A stretch of 64,000 bases of DNA from Typha latifolia (GCA_019914945.1 CM034102.1:2531501-2595500), one strand, 5' to 3'; positions 37,801 to 49,960 are shown, counted from the first letter of the stretch. Program-made: numbers and translations. The notes: generated from the sequence alone by a model not told the origin.

Positions 37801-40186
37801 GGAACAAGACAAATATGAGTTAAAAAGATCAAATAAAAAACTCATCTATTTTGCTTAATAAATAAGGCAGGGCATTTAGGTCATTTGGACACGCTCCATT
37901 AATTTTGACAGAAAAATTAACAGTTTCACTTTAGCCATAAGTATATGGACTGGTTTGAGACTTTTTGAAATATATGGGGGTATAATAATAAAGTGATTTT
38001 GGGCATAAGTAGAGATGTAAAATATATTTAACCCAAAAAAAATTAATTGTAGAATGAAGAGTCTAAGAAAGGTCATCTACAGGTAGAGTCTGTAAACTTG
38101 TTATCATTATATCCGATCATCTTTGATTCTCAAGAGATAGGTCAAGTCAATTCCTTGGTTACTACTTAGTTAGCAGTAAGTGAAATATTAGAAGAATAAA
38201 GCTAGTTACCAATTTTTGTTAACCCAACTTATATACGTTTGAATTTTAGTAAAAGCATAGAGTGTGATATACTAATAAAAGAGAATGTCGCAATAAGCCT
38301 TTGTAATTTAGAAACTATATCTTTCTTTTCCTGCACTGACCTAGCACCTGAAATTATTGGCTACTAAACAATTGTCACGCCACACCTATAGGCTCTTTCC
38401 CAAAGTTTGCTCATGTTTATACTTTATAACAGAAATATATCATTAACAACCAATTTAATGAAAGAAGCTTCTACATGTTAAATAAGCTGTACCTTTTTTG
38501 CTGCTTCCAAGACAGCATCCTTATTCATCATCTTTTGGGCTTTCAATCCAGTGTGATACCTCGAGGACTGTGGACAGTATGAACAATCTTCACTACATCC
38601 ACCAGTCTTTATTGAAAGAAGCGTGCACTGCTGCACTTCCCGGAATTTATGAACATTCCTGTGGACTTGAGCCTAAACCAATCCATGCATTTTTCATATT
38701 TTGATAAAGGGCCAATTGAAATCATCAGTTACTTTTCCTTTATAAACATATGTAAATTGATTAACAGCAAATTCAGCAGATAATCCATAAAGCAAAATAA
38801 TATATGATAGGAGAGGTTTATTCAAAATTATTACTCTGTCTTGTATGATTTAAATGTTTTCTGTGTATTCCAGGAATGACTACTGACATCTAAACACATG
38901 CAAATTCCAATATAGTATATTTCAAGAGAAATCAACAAAAGAATTAAGATGCATTCAACAAAATGATGATCACTATAACGGGAGTAGTTTCTCCTAAACT
39001 CCTTGATCACCTCACATTAGTGTAGCATGCATTATATAGTGGGTTTCTCTTTCAGCCAAAATATTGCATAAGTGTAAACTGAAGTTGACAAGTGACCAAG
39101 CCTTCATTTGGTCTCCATCACAACCAGAACTATTCTAACTGGTTTAGGAGTGTTCTCTTTCAGCGAACATATCCTAGTCCAGCATTTTGTCCAGTAAGGC
39201 ATGCCACTATTCTTCAAGGCATCAAACTGAAGATGACAATGATGAGATTGTTAAGCCTTCAATTGATCTCCATCTCCACAACTAATTTGAAGTTTCAAAC
39301 TGGTTTACGGGTGACTATCTCTTTAAGCCAACATATTCTAGTCTAGATGTCAACATTTTTGTCTATCCTTCAATCCAGTAAACTGAAGATGACAACAATG
39401 ATATCCCAATTCTTCGCTTGGTCTCCATCTCCACAAAACTATTTCTAACTGGTTTCCTAATTTTCTGGCCAATCTTCAAAACTCTTCGTTTATACTGCCA
39501 AATTCACACTTAAAGATATAGTCGGATCTTAATCATAAAAGAGATGATCTGATGTGAGAAATCAATACATAGACCAGTAATGTAATCAATGAAGTATAGG
39601 TGGCTCCTTGAAATCTACGCATGTGATAATGTAATACAACTTTACTACGGAAGAAAAATCGTACATGTTGGTCTCTAGCCGCATTTAGGGGTCTAGTGAG
39701 ACATTCAATTAGGTCAATGTAGTGTTTAAGGACCTTAAAATCCATTAGGAACACAATTTGGTTTGACTAGATCATTAAGAGGTCCAACAACCAGTTATCC
39801 ACATAGAATTAGGCTCCATTAGTTATGACAGATGGAAAGCAATTAGCAAGAGTCCTAGAACTTAAGAAAAGAATGAAATCTTTTTTAAGAACAAAAACAA
39901 AAGACACGATAACAGAGGATTACGCCATATTGCAAACAACTTGGCCAACGATTCAACAACCCAGCAACAAATCGCAAAAGAAGTGGGGAGGCTTTACCCC
40001 GTGGAAGAGGAGATCGAGAACGGGCGAGTCATAGATGGCCTTGACCTCATCTCTGGTCCAGTCGTTCCTGGGGCCTTGCTTGATGGTCCTCTCCGCCTCC
40101 ACGGCGGCGGCGGAGGTGGAGAAGTAGGCGCCGGCGGCGGCTGCCGGTGGCCTAAGACGAGAGCGGAGGGATCGGATTAGAAGCAT
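34804..40186 (-). CDS. BIO2: biotin synthase, mitochondrial
   Basis: Six exons (40186-39998, 38672-38493, 36966-36860, 36279-36074, 35649-35510, 35100-34804) join in phase to 372 aa, close to Arabidopsis BIO2 (378). The protein inserts sulfur into dethiobiotin in the last step of biotin synthesis, in mitochondria. The N-terminus ([19 protein letters not shown]...) is Arg/Ala/Ser-rich and acid-free, fitting a mitochondrial presequence. The radical-SAM cluster motif CSEDCSYC has cysteines at 89, 93 and 96. [18 protein letters not shown] and [14 protein letters not shown] are also intact. The start at 40186 is the first in-frame ATG; the frame upstream opens only with TTG. Exon 4 ends inside the codon before GGIIG; the frame running on past 36074 is intronic. 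Introns 1, 2 and 4 carry repeats described separately. Confidence 0.97.
35731..35804. repeat. 37-bp tandem duplication in BIO2 intron 4
   Basis: Two adjacent diverged copies begin CATCCACCTAACAAGGC and CATCCTCCTAACAGGGC (second starts 35768). Both continue into CTTTT..T.ATTA/CATTATGTT. Intronic, no coding effect seen. Confidence 0.65.
35931..36050. repeat. 60-bp tandem duplication in BIO2 intron 4
   Basis: Copies start at 35931 and 35991, each with AAGAAAGATGTTAAT, ATGTCAAAA and CTATGC. They lie just downstream (in gene sense) of the exon 4 donor at 36073. Confidence 0.7.
37445..38034. mobile_element. long-TIR MITE (Mutator-like) in BIO2 intron 2
   Basis: The two ends are inverted copies of about 150 bp. 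The left end starts GGGTTAAATATGTTTTAC and the reverse complement of the right end starts GGGTTAAATATATTTTAC. Both then share ACTTAT.CCCAAAATCA, CAAAC..AT.C.TATACTTA and AAAGTGAAAC.GTTA. The element is about 590 bp, AT-rich and non-coding. Eight adenines flank each side, consistent with an 8-9 bp target-site duplication but not proof of one. The long inverted ends suggest a Mutator-like non-autonomous element. Confidence 0.75.
39040..39490. repeat. about 150-bp tandem repeat (3+ copies) in BIO2 intron 1
   Basis: Copies begin at 39075, 39222 and 39379 with (T/C)AAACTGAAG(A/T)TGACA. Each continues with a T(G/A)(G/A)TCTCCATC block and an AACTGGTTT block. A partial copy (TTTCTCTTTCAGCCAA) precedes the first. 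The period is 147-157 bp. No coding sequence is involved. Confidence 0.75.
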
Positions 40187-40729
40187 GTCTCTCTCCTCGG
40201 GTTTGTTGAGGAGAGGAAATTTGAAGAGTAGAAGAGGAGAGATGAGGAGGCGATGAAACCGAGAGAGAGAGAGAGGGGCTCTCAACTAACCCCCAGCCAC
40301 CTAAAAGCGGATCCTATGAAGAGTTGGCTTTAGGAACTTTGGTGCAGATGGATACATGGCAAATGCTGACAGGTGGTTTAGGCGAATTTATACAACTTTA
40401 TCCTTCCTTTTTTTTTCTTTTATCATAGATATGATATCCTACAAGTTTGGAAAGATTGCAAAACATAAGTTAAAAGAAAAAATGGCGGCCTGCAAAGAAA
40501 AGGGCAAGCAACTAATAATGTCTGTAGTGGCCGGCAGTCAAACGCCGCAATCAAACTCGTTGAATCATTAGAGAAATAAGGCCTTATCACCACCAATCTA
40601 AATTACAGAAACTATGTAGTTCTTGACTCAAGTAAATCACCATTCTTTTTTCTTTTTTTGCAGAGAGTAAGAGGTAGATCACATTAATAAGCAATATGAT
40701 GACATTTGGGCTCCTAGAGAGTTCAACAT

Positions 40730-43246
40730 CTAAGAACTATAATCTCGACTAGCTGATCTTTTCTCATGGCGATGAGACTGATCAGTGTGGTGTCTGTGGT
40801 GCTTGTGCCGTGATTCATCTCTGTCTCTGTCATAGGGATGTTCCCTGTGATGTCTGTGATGCTCATGAAGGCTGTTGTCGCTGCAAGTTGGACTCCTCCG
40901 CCGCTTATAAGAACCATCTTCTTTAGTTCTCTGCTTATAAGAACCATCTTCCTTAGTTCTCTGCCTGGACAGTGAATCTTCTTCATCTCTACGACTGCTT
41001 CTCTGCCTTGGGGGCGATGGAACCTGTAATTGACATGGACGAATAACAAAGATACTCAAAAGGAAATAAATGTAGCTTTGACAGATTCAGGGAAGGTGAT
41101 ACTTGAAAGCGCGACATATATCGTCCTTCAGGTGGTGGTTGGATACCAAGCCTCTTCAACTCATCATGAGGAATGGGCCGCCTGTTTTCATGAAATGCAT
41201 AATATTGTGAAAGTTTGGTTTGAAAAATGCAACACCGCCACCGCAAAGAAAATCAGTGACCGGAAAGTAATGATAACATGCCAGAGCTTAAACCAAAGAA
41301 ATAAATCCATACAAAGGAGCTCGAAATGGCCTCTCTCGACCACCGAATCGAAGCTGACCAGATTCCTTCTTGCCTCCTAGTCCCCCTCCTGTTGAATAGA
41401 GAGTATCAGAAGTGTTCAATATGACTTAAGAATTTACATATGCTCCAGTAGTGAAACACACCTAACCTCCGGGGTATCCATCCAGGCATCAGTTGCTGCC
41501 TATAGTAATCTACGATCACTTCACTGTCATCAATGAAGGAATGGTGTGCATCCTTCATGCAAGAGGAAAACGGTAAGAAGTAATGGTCATTGCAGCCGTA
41601 ATATGATTGGAGGTTTAAAAAGTTATCATTCAGTTTGTTTCACAATGAACATAAAAGCATTTCGGAGTTCAGAGCCTCCCCATCAAACTTCCTGTTACTA
41701 CGCTGCCTATCTCATTTCAATTATATCATTTGCACTTGCAAACCATTTTCCCCTCTACTGTTTCCTGTTAAGTGATAGTGACAGATGTGTATAGCATGCA
41801 ATTATTCACAACTCCCTAATCAACTTGCTAGAAAAATTTTAAGGTGCAAATTGCTAGAAAAGTGGCCAATTACAGGTGACTTTCCAGGGCCTTATGAATA
41901 GTTCTAACTCAGTATGCTCAGAGAAACTAGGAATAAGATCAAACAACTAAGATCCAATTCTTATAGAACCCAAACTTAAGGAGCACCAACTTCAGCCTGA
42001 TTCATCTTGTGAATAGGTTGTCGTTTAACAGTCTACCCCTTGAAAAAGTTAAGGAAAATACTTGCAAGATAGCAGAACCAAGTTATTTTAGATAACAATA
42101 TGAGTAATAAAGGATCAAAAACATTAAAATATATACTTGGAAGCTTTTGGCACATGATGGATATAATAACCTCAGAAAAAATCCCAAGAAATATAGGATA
42201 GAAGTGAAACCTCATAAGCACGACGCATCTCTCTTTCAGATTCATATTCAACAAAAGCATAACCACGTGAGGCACCAGTAACTGCAAATAGTAAGCAAAA
42301 CATCTAATAAGTGAAGCAGAAATGTTGGAGCTCATATGCTGATACGCATGTATAGATAATCACATCAAGAAAACAAAAATATTATCATGATAATAAATGA
42401 TGTAGGATGACTTCCTGCATACTTTGTGGGACATTATTTTACAAGCATTTTTTCTTTACAGGCGCTTCTCCATAACAGAAGATATCAAATCTGAAAATAC
42501 AAAACATTATTACAAAGCTCAAGGCCTGGAAGATATATCATCAAAATATTGAAACAGACACTATGAAATGAGAATAGGGTCATTTGTGAAAACAAAGGGT
42601 ATTCCTAAAGGCAACAAAATTAGTAGGCTAATATTTTTTAGCTGCTTTGCATAATATTGTGAAATATTATCACTCAAGCACAAACAAAACAAAATGCAAC
42701 AGTTACAAACATGCAAATCTCCGCATATTACAAAACAATCTTTCCACAAACAAAATCCAGAAGCAAAATTAACTTACCAATATCTCTCACCAACCGCAAA
42801 TTCTTCACCCTCCCGTACTTGCTCATCACCTAGACAATCACCAATTCACACGAGAACAAACCTAAATCACCCAAACAAGCAATTCGTCGAACAGCCCACG
42901 TGCCAAAATCATACCTTTCTAAGGGTCTCCTCCTCGGTTTGCCAAGAGAGATGTCCCACAAATAGAGTACAGTACGGATCACCGATAACTTTGGGATCGC
43001 CAAATGGGTCATCTGATAAGCATCCAATTCTTGAATAATTACCACAGACTAGGAGGAGAGCAGCGAAAGAAAAGAAGACCAAGAACAAAGAAGTGGGATT
43101 TGTGTACAGAGGCCGGCCGAAGAGCAGAGAAGGGCGCGGTAGACGGCGTTGTCGTGGGGGAGGACGTCGGTGCCGTCGATGCTGCCGGTTTGGATCGGGT
43201 GGTAGGAGTCGGCGTAGAAGACGGCGTTGACGTTGTTCGAGGTCAT
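40730..43246 (-). CDS. SNRNP35: U11/U12 snRNP 35 kDa protein (minor spliceosome)
   Basis: Eight exons (43246-43108, 43012-42915, 42829-42778, 42281-42211, 41552-41462, 41388-41313, 41181-41103, 41023-40730) give 299 aa. The N-terminal [19 protein letters not shown] block is diagnostic of the U11/U12-35K family, a relative of U1-70K. One RRM follows (about 60-138) with RNP2 LFVGHL (63-68) and RNP1 RGYAFVEY (102-109). The family block [20 protein letters not shown] comes next, then [21 protein letters not shown] and an Arg/His/Asp/Ser-rich tail. The protein sits in the U11/U12 di-snRNP that recognises U12-type introns. The exon 5 donor is TTAG|GTGTG; the nearer GT would break the family block. 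The frame upstream of 43246 opens with TTG, so this ATG is the start. BIO2 starts only 544 bases downstream. Confidence 0.95.
40904..40963 (-). repeat. in-frame 30-bp duplication in the U11/U12-35K tail
   Basis: Two adjacent 30-bp units, 29 of 30 bases identical, encode the ten-residue unit [10 protein letters not shown] twice in the last exon. The near-identity suggests a recent event. It lies in the disordered RS/RD-like tail. Confidence 0.9.
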
Positions 43247-43371
43247 CCCCTTGGCCCCGACTTCCGCACCTCTCTCGCTATGAACAGCCAAGATTGGTCG
43301 AGTAGAGCATAAAAGGCAGTAACTTCGGAATCCTCGAGTTGTTCCAGGAGCAGAGAAAACGATGAACCCAA

Positions 43372-43433
<62 letters not shown>

Positions 43434-44992
43434 GTTGCTACTCTAAATAGTAAATTTTCACATAAACTTTTTATCTAGTTTTTCTATAAAAAGTAACCAT
43501 CTCAACTATTTAATACTTTTACAATCCAATTTTAAGAAGTTAAGAAGATGATCAATTTTAAATTCACCTTTAAGCAAATTTATCATTAATAAATTATTTG
43601 AGTGCTAGTATCTTATCTCGATTTGGCGGCTCAATTTTATTTAGTTTAATAACTCATCTGTATATTGAATTAAAGAAATAGCTTGACAACACAATATTTC
43701 AGAGTAATGGCTTATAACACAACTATTTAAAATTTAGATTGAACGCCTTTATTTATAAGTTAAAATTTAATAAGACATAGGTATTTTTGTATGAAATGTT
43801 GGCACTTTATTTAACTCATATCTAATCTTTACACTTTTGAATGATAAAAAAAAAACCCTTCCAACTCTTGAATGATAAAAACAAATTATTTAACATTTCT
43901 ATTCTTTGAGATGTTAACGAAAATATTAATCTTAGAGTGTTCAAAAAGAAAAAAGAACTATTTAATATCTCTTGCTTTTGGTGACGTTTAACTTAAATTT
44001 TCCTCTTATTCTTGTTCTAAAATAAAATTAAAATGAATCTAACAAGACATCAAATTTATTACGTAAATTTTTTAACAAAAAAATCTAGCGAATAATAATG
44101 AATATTTCAAAGTCTTACGTCGTTAAAACTAAATAAGAAAGTCCTATAGAAACGGGCTTATCCCTATACTTAAAAGTCTAGATGAAATCAGCTAAAAAAC
44201 CTATTCCTTCATATGAAAGATATATACAGGACTATATGATATATATATATACAGGACTTATGGGATAAAAGATAGGAAAAGATGAAAATTAATGAGTTAC
44301 GGAGTTTAGTTTTTCCTTTCTATAGCTTCAAAATTACAATTTGTTGGACTCCGAGCAATCTTTGGCTATAGAAAGGATCTTTCAAGCAGTCTTTTGAGCT
44401 TACTCAGGCCAACCACAGAGAAATAGGCAGAAGTAATGCAAACTGAGCAAACTATAAGATTTTCAAATGCCAGTTAAGTAATGCAAGTAATCAAATAGTT
44501 GAATCCACAAGGCGAAGGCAGGAAAGAAAAGAATCCATGAGCCACACAGAAATGCCAATAGATCACTCAGTAGGAAAAGGAATTAGTCAGAAACAAAATA
44601 TCAAACCATAAGTCCATTGCAGTTTCAATTACAAGTACAGGACAACTGAGATATTAAAGCCTTAGCAATACATCATCCCCCATAAGCATATATGACAGAT
44701 GAAATGGAGTAGAAAAGGCAAGTTCGACGAATATACAGCATGAGTCCCTGCTCACAATAATCTTCTTGATGACCAAACTGTCGCTTCTTACACACACGAA
44801 GGGGAAAAAAAAAAGGAAGCCAAGCAGCTAAAGCATATTGAACATGCAAGAAAAATACATGGAAGAGCATGTGAACTCATATTGTTGATATGGAATTTGA
44901 AAAGATATTAGACCAAATAGAAGACCCTAACTGTAGAATCAGATGTACTGGCACAGAAATGGCATATTGATTTATATGTTCAATCACAGATC
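43247..44992. other. 5' flank of U11/U12-35K and 3' flank of the PTI1-like gene
   Basis: The part next to 43246 is GC-rich (5' UTR and promoter). It is followed by an AAT microsatellite and then about 1.5 kb of AT-rich sequence with no gene signal. The right end should contain the 3' UTR of the PTI1-like kinase. Confidence 0.6.
43372..43433. repeat. (AAT)n microsatellite
   Basis: About 20 uninterrupted AAT units, roughly 125 bases upstream of the U11/U12-35K start codon, so in its promoter or leader. Confidence 0.95.
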
Positions 44993-45280
44993 TCAGGTAT
45001 CTGGAGTAGGGACAGGAACAGATGGTTGAGCTTGCTTATTTACAAGAAGGGGAGAGAGTGCCTTGACTACAATGCTCATATTGGGCCTAAACTCAGCTTC
45101 ATATTGTACACAGAGAGCTGCTACAGCAGCGAGCTGCAGGAAAAGAAAGAGACAAATGGTCAATCTTTAAATTGCAAGAACACCATACATATCAGGCGGC
45201 AGGCAGATGTCTATAATAGTACAATATTTTCTATGCCAAACTGGTAGTTGTGCACGCATCTCTAATGCTATAGACAAAGC

Positions 45281-45351
<71 letters not shown>

Positions 45352-48300
45352 TGGCAACTCCTTTTGGAGGATAGTCTCCCTTCAATCTTGGATCTACACA
45401 TTGTTTTACCTTGTCCTCGCTCAATCTTGGAGTTGCCTATATGTAAAAGAAAAGGCAAAGCATTAGATGGATTAGGTAATTGGTCAAATTATGCAAGCAT
45501 TATGGATGTTACAACTTAAAACTCTTTGACACACAGGTCAGACCAATATCTACTCCTGTGCATCGATACAAGGAATAGTTGGTAAACTTGGTTACAAATT
45601 TCATGCCTTGTATTTGTCTCTCAACTTAGGTTGCTTTCATCGTTTTCATTGAATAGATTGCCATAATAAGTTCTCCCTGATGAGGGAGTGAAAGCTTACC
45701 CAAGTAACCAAACTCTGCTGTCCTCTAGGCATTGTATGGTCTACTGGCTTCCTACCAGTCAGAAGCTCCAAAAGAACGACTCCAAAGCTATACACATCAC
45801 TTTTCTGGGTCAACTGACCAGTCATAGCATACCTGCATTACATCAGCAGAAGAAAGCCATTATAAAGAAATAAAGATCGTTCTCTGCATTAAGCAAATAA
45901 GCAAGCATATGGTTCTCTTTATTAAGCAAGTATGCAAGCATATGGTTCTCTTTATTAAAGCAAGTATGCAAGCATGTGGTGATCACCTCTGGTTGTGACG
46001 CATTATACAAATCTACAACAGTTTAAGGAAAGGATACTTTTCTTTTCAACATCTTGTTTTTTACTTCTTTTGTCTTTTCACTATCTTCAATTTTTAACTT
46101 AAAATACAAAGTAGGTAAACTCAACGAGTATTAAGATCTAAAGAGATAAGCAACAACCAGAATACTAAATGACAAGTTTTCTCTATAATTGAAACCTAGA
46201 CAAGGTTGAAAATCTTGAGGATTGTTCATCTTTGACAGACCACATGGGTTCGAATTTTAGTGCTTTAGCATCTTTGAATCGAGTTTTCAAAGTACAACTG
46301 AAAGAAAATTAGAATTTCAGATGAAGAAAAAAAACAGAGTGCAGACGCATTAGATATCATACAGGACTAGAGGTCAGAAATTTTTGGGGGCATAAAACAT
46401 TAAGTATAGAAATACCTAACTCTTAAATATAAACAAACAAAGAGATGTACAGAATACAAAGACGAGACTCGCTCGCGCCACAGTTAAAGCAGTCTTGTGC
46501 AAATCATCAGGCGAAATGCAGATGTGCATGTTGGGCCTATTAGAAAGGTTAATATTCATATGACTTGGTCATTCAACTTAGATAATTGGTAATTCTTTAC
46601 ATTGATCATTCACTAGCAGTAGTTTGCATTTTGTCCGCTGTTTTCTATTAACATAAAGAGTATGAGTATACAATTTGCATCAATATTACGAGATACAAAA
46701 TTTCTATTTGCTCTTGAGATTGCATAACAGTAGCCCCATAAGGATCCAATTCTTACTTTGTATCATCTTTCTAGCACGTGACCTGGAAATTAATTGGCTA
46801 TCAGATTTAAGACATCGATATGGAACCTAAACATCTAACATTTAAGGTATCATAAACAAATACCAAGCAACTACAAGTTGGTTAGGGCACAGTAACTATA
46901 ATGTAGGACACTGTCATAATTGATCTGTAAGAACTAAGAACAATTGATAACTAAATTGAGTACTCAGTAACTGTTGAAATAATGCCATACGAATCTGCAT
47001 AAGTATATGTTTGAGTAATTACTCAGGCGCATGATAACCAAAGGTTCCAAGGACACGTGTCGAATGGAGCCGAGCAGCCATATCTGGAGCCTGATTTGAA
47101 AGATTGAAGTCTGCAATTTTTGCTTTGAAGCCCTCAAACAAAAGAACATTGCTTGATCTGATGTCACGATGTATTATAGAAGGTTGAACCTTCTCATGAA
47201 GGTACTCTAGTCCTTTAGCTGCATCAATAGCAATTCTCACCCTTTGCATCCAGTCAAGTGCAGGACCAGGTTGTGCACCTTGTACTCCTTTTCTTCCTGT
47301 TTGTTGTCCAAAAAGTGGATAAGCATGCCTGCTTGCAAAATATATGACAGATACTAACATATTTATATATGTTCAGGTTGATAAAGAAAAGTGGACTTGT
47401 AATCCCTCTGTCATACCATGCAAAACATCATGCAAAGAACCCATGGTTGCAAATTCATAAGCCAATAAACGAAGATTTCCTTCCACACAATAACCCAGCA
47501 GTTCAACAACATTTTCATGCTTCAATCTTGATATAACTGACACCTGACATTAACAAAAATAGGTCACTCAAAGAGCAATAACAGAGATGACTGATAAAGC
47601 TAAATTGACATATATTGACTAGTAAGCAGGAATATGAAAACAAAATGCAGGAAAGTAAATTCCGGCATATTTTAAGCAAACAGACCTGGGTCAAAACTTC
47701 ATTGTTTGAGTCAGGCTCGGATGAGACATCAAGTTTTTTAACTGCCACTTGTTTCCCATTGTTTAGAATAGCATAATATACTCTTCCATATGACCCTTCA
47801 CCAACCAGAGCCTTCGAACCAAAATTGTCAGTCTTCTCCTTCAATTCTTCCAACAATAATGCAGGCACTTCAATGGGAGGAGGTGCCTTCTGGGGTTCAT
47901 GTTTGGCACCAGTAGAAAGTTTTGAACCTTTTTGAAATCCTGTAAAATAGACAAAGAAGAACTTTAACAAAACATCGAACACAAAGCAAACAAGGGAAAG
48001 CAAAAAAGGACATCTTTGTAGGAAGAGAAAAAAGAATAGATCTGACAACCTGACAAGAGAAAACATTGCATAATAAGATCATACAGGCAAAAGGATAAGC
48101 ATTCGCAAGTTAACCATGTAATATTCTAATGAGAAATGGTCAGGGAACCAAGAAACATTGCTACGAGTAAGAAATTTAATACTGAAGAGGTAAAGAAAAT
48201 AAAGACAATTAAACATGTGTACCGAACAAGAAATCCTCAAAAACAAATATCAGTCATAAAAATAAGTGCTGACCAAAATGATAGTTCTTGAAAAAAAAAA

Positions 48301-48590
48301 TACTTAAGATACTTTGAGGTTCTTATCAACCAAATAGAGTCAAACCTTTCAAAATACCCTACCCAAAAACCTAGGAGAACACACTACCATTTGGATCTGA
48401 AGTATCATTATCTAAAGCATTTAATTACTAATTGTAACAACAGCAAAAACTTGAAGACACTATCTAGGAATGCAAATAAACACATACCATCTAAGTGATT
48501 GGATGGGCTTTTGAGATATTCATTCTCATGTTCATGGTAAGACTCATCCACATTACAATTACAGCAAAGCCAGCGGCGCATCATACTCAT
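44993..48590 (-). CDS. PTI1: PTI1-like receptor-like cytoplasmic kinase
   Basis: Seven coding exons (48590-48488, 47939-47686, 47543-47417, 47296-47023, 45832-45700, 45436-45350, 45133-44993) give 372 aa. The N-terminus [13 protein letters not shown] has cysteines suited to S-acylation and membrane anchoring, and there is no transmembrane segment. Kinase features: P-loop GEGSYG (81-86), catalytic lysine K102 in [13 protein letters not shown] (204-211), then DFN (224-226) where most kinases have DFG, and GTFGYHAPE in the activation segment. DFN and HRDIR are normal for this family. Pti1 was found as a Pto-interacting kinase; relatives act downstream of OXI1/AGC kinases in oxidative-burst signalling. 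The start could also be the Met at 48581 (MRRW). A leader exon ending AGAAG|GTAAAT at 49832 implies a 5' UTR intron of about 1.2 kb. Confidence 0.94.
45282..45348. repeat. (AG)n microsatellite at a PTI1-like splice donor
   Basis: About 33 AG units. On the minus strand the exon ends at 45350 and the intron begins GTCTCTCTCT, so the microsatellite forms the intron from its first bases. Confidence 0.95.
45888..45979. repeat. 33-bp tandem repeat (2.8 copies) in a PTI1-like intron
   Basis: Units start at 45888, 45921 and 45954 with ATTAA(A)GCAA, and share GCAAGCAT(A/G)TGG; the first two also share TTCTCTTT. Intronic. Confidence 0.85.
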
Positions 48591-49960
48591 CTGATTTACA
48601 CTTCTTTGCAGTCTATGTACCTTCAAATCAAAAGAAGCCCATCAATAATTACTCGACATTTCTGCATTACAATTTGCATATATAACATGCGCAATGAACA
48701 AGAGATCAAGTTAACTATGGAAGTCTCATTAAAACAATCACCAGAGAACAGAAAAAGAATATGAATCAGTTAACACAAAAATATACAAGGTCATGTTTGG
48801 CATCACTTGACTATGTACCTTATAAACATATAAGCTACAAAATCAGGAGAAGTACGTTAATCTTCCTTGAACTACTTTTGTTTAACAATTTGCTTCCTTC
48901 GAATTCCCAATCATTTTTTGCTTTTCAATTTCTGTAAGCCCATAAAGCCACATCACATCAATATACATCAGACCGAATTATGTTATTGCGGATGACATTC
49001 ATACACAATGTAATAAAAAAGTAAAAGAAAAGAAAATTGTTATAATGACAACCGAACAGGTTGAGGTATGATAGAAACGAATGCCAAGTAGGAATCTCAA
49101 TAGACATCTCAGCTACTCCATGCTAAGCACGTGACATGATCTTAAGTACCCAACATAAACACAATAATCTGTACTTTAGTAAACAAAATCACCTCTGATA
49201 TTAATTGACACTATTCCCTGTCAATACTCATAGCACTATCACTTTCAATTATCTTTTATCCCTTAAAACAGGTAGTTAGAAGGGAAAAAGAATCAATTTT
49301 TCCCCTTCAAATGGCGTGCGTTAAGATTAAAGGATATTTAAATGACCGCAATCGTCTACATTTATCACACTTATCCATATAATATGGGAGCAACTCGGCG
49401 AACTACACGAAAATGGACGAAATACAAATGTTTAGCTAAATAACAATACTTGCGAAGAGCTAACCACCATCAGGTGACAGCGACAGAATAATCCCAAAGT
49501 TATGAACCCCTGACAAAAGTAGAGCTCACTCACCAGCTCCCAGCGATATTGTACCCACCCTCGACAACATTACAGAGAACTCAGACAGGTAACAATAAAA
49601 TCCTACCTCGAATTATACCAACCAAAAGCCCCCACTCAAAGAAAAGAACCAGCAAGCATCAAATCCAACCAAAAGCAACGCAAATCCCAAGAAAAATCCG
49701 AACCCAACACAGATTCCCCACCCCCGGAAAACCCCCAATTCTGCCCCCCCTCACACATCGGAATTCCTCGATCGGACCTATCCAACCGCAACAAATCCAT
49801 CCGAAAGTGAAAACGTGGTACGGAAATTTACCTTCTCTCGGGTTCAGCGATAGGGTTTCTTGCAAAGAGAGAGAAAGAGAAAGAGAGAGAGCGAGAGAAG
49901 GAATCAAATGATTGGGGAGAAGAAGAAAGAAGAAAAAAGAAGAAGAAGAAGAAGAAGAAG
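48591..49960 (-). other. 5' UTR exon, leader intron and promoter of the PTI1-like gene
   Basis: On the minus strand a purine-rich leader ends AGAAG|GTAAAT at 49832. The sequence between there and the coding start is AT-rich and non-coding, consistent with a leader intron. The acceptor is one of several AGs between 48630 and 48590; I cannot decide which. A telo-box-like AAACCCTA is at 49858-49851. Confidence 0.6.
49851..49858 (-). promoter_or_regulatory. telo-box-like motif in the PTI1-like leader
   Basis: AAACCCTA in gene orientation, within the probable 5' UTR exon. Confidence 0.4.

Noticed and set aside
43247..43291. N-terminal extension of U11/U12-35K upstream of 43246
   Set aside because: The frame is open but the upstream initiator would be TTG; the first ATG at 43246 matches the usual short family N-terminus.
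45167..45458. Long Leu-Ser repeat peptides at 45282-45348
   Set aside because: They are translations of the AG/CT microsatellite inside an intron, not a protein.
49549..49911. Open frames on both strands across the PTI1-like leader
   Set aside because: Low-complexity, composition-driven frames overlapping a probable 5' UTR exon and CT-rich sequence.
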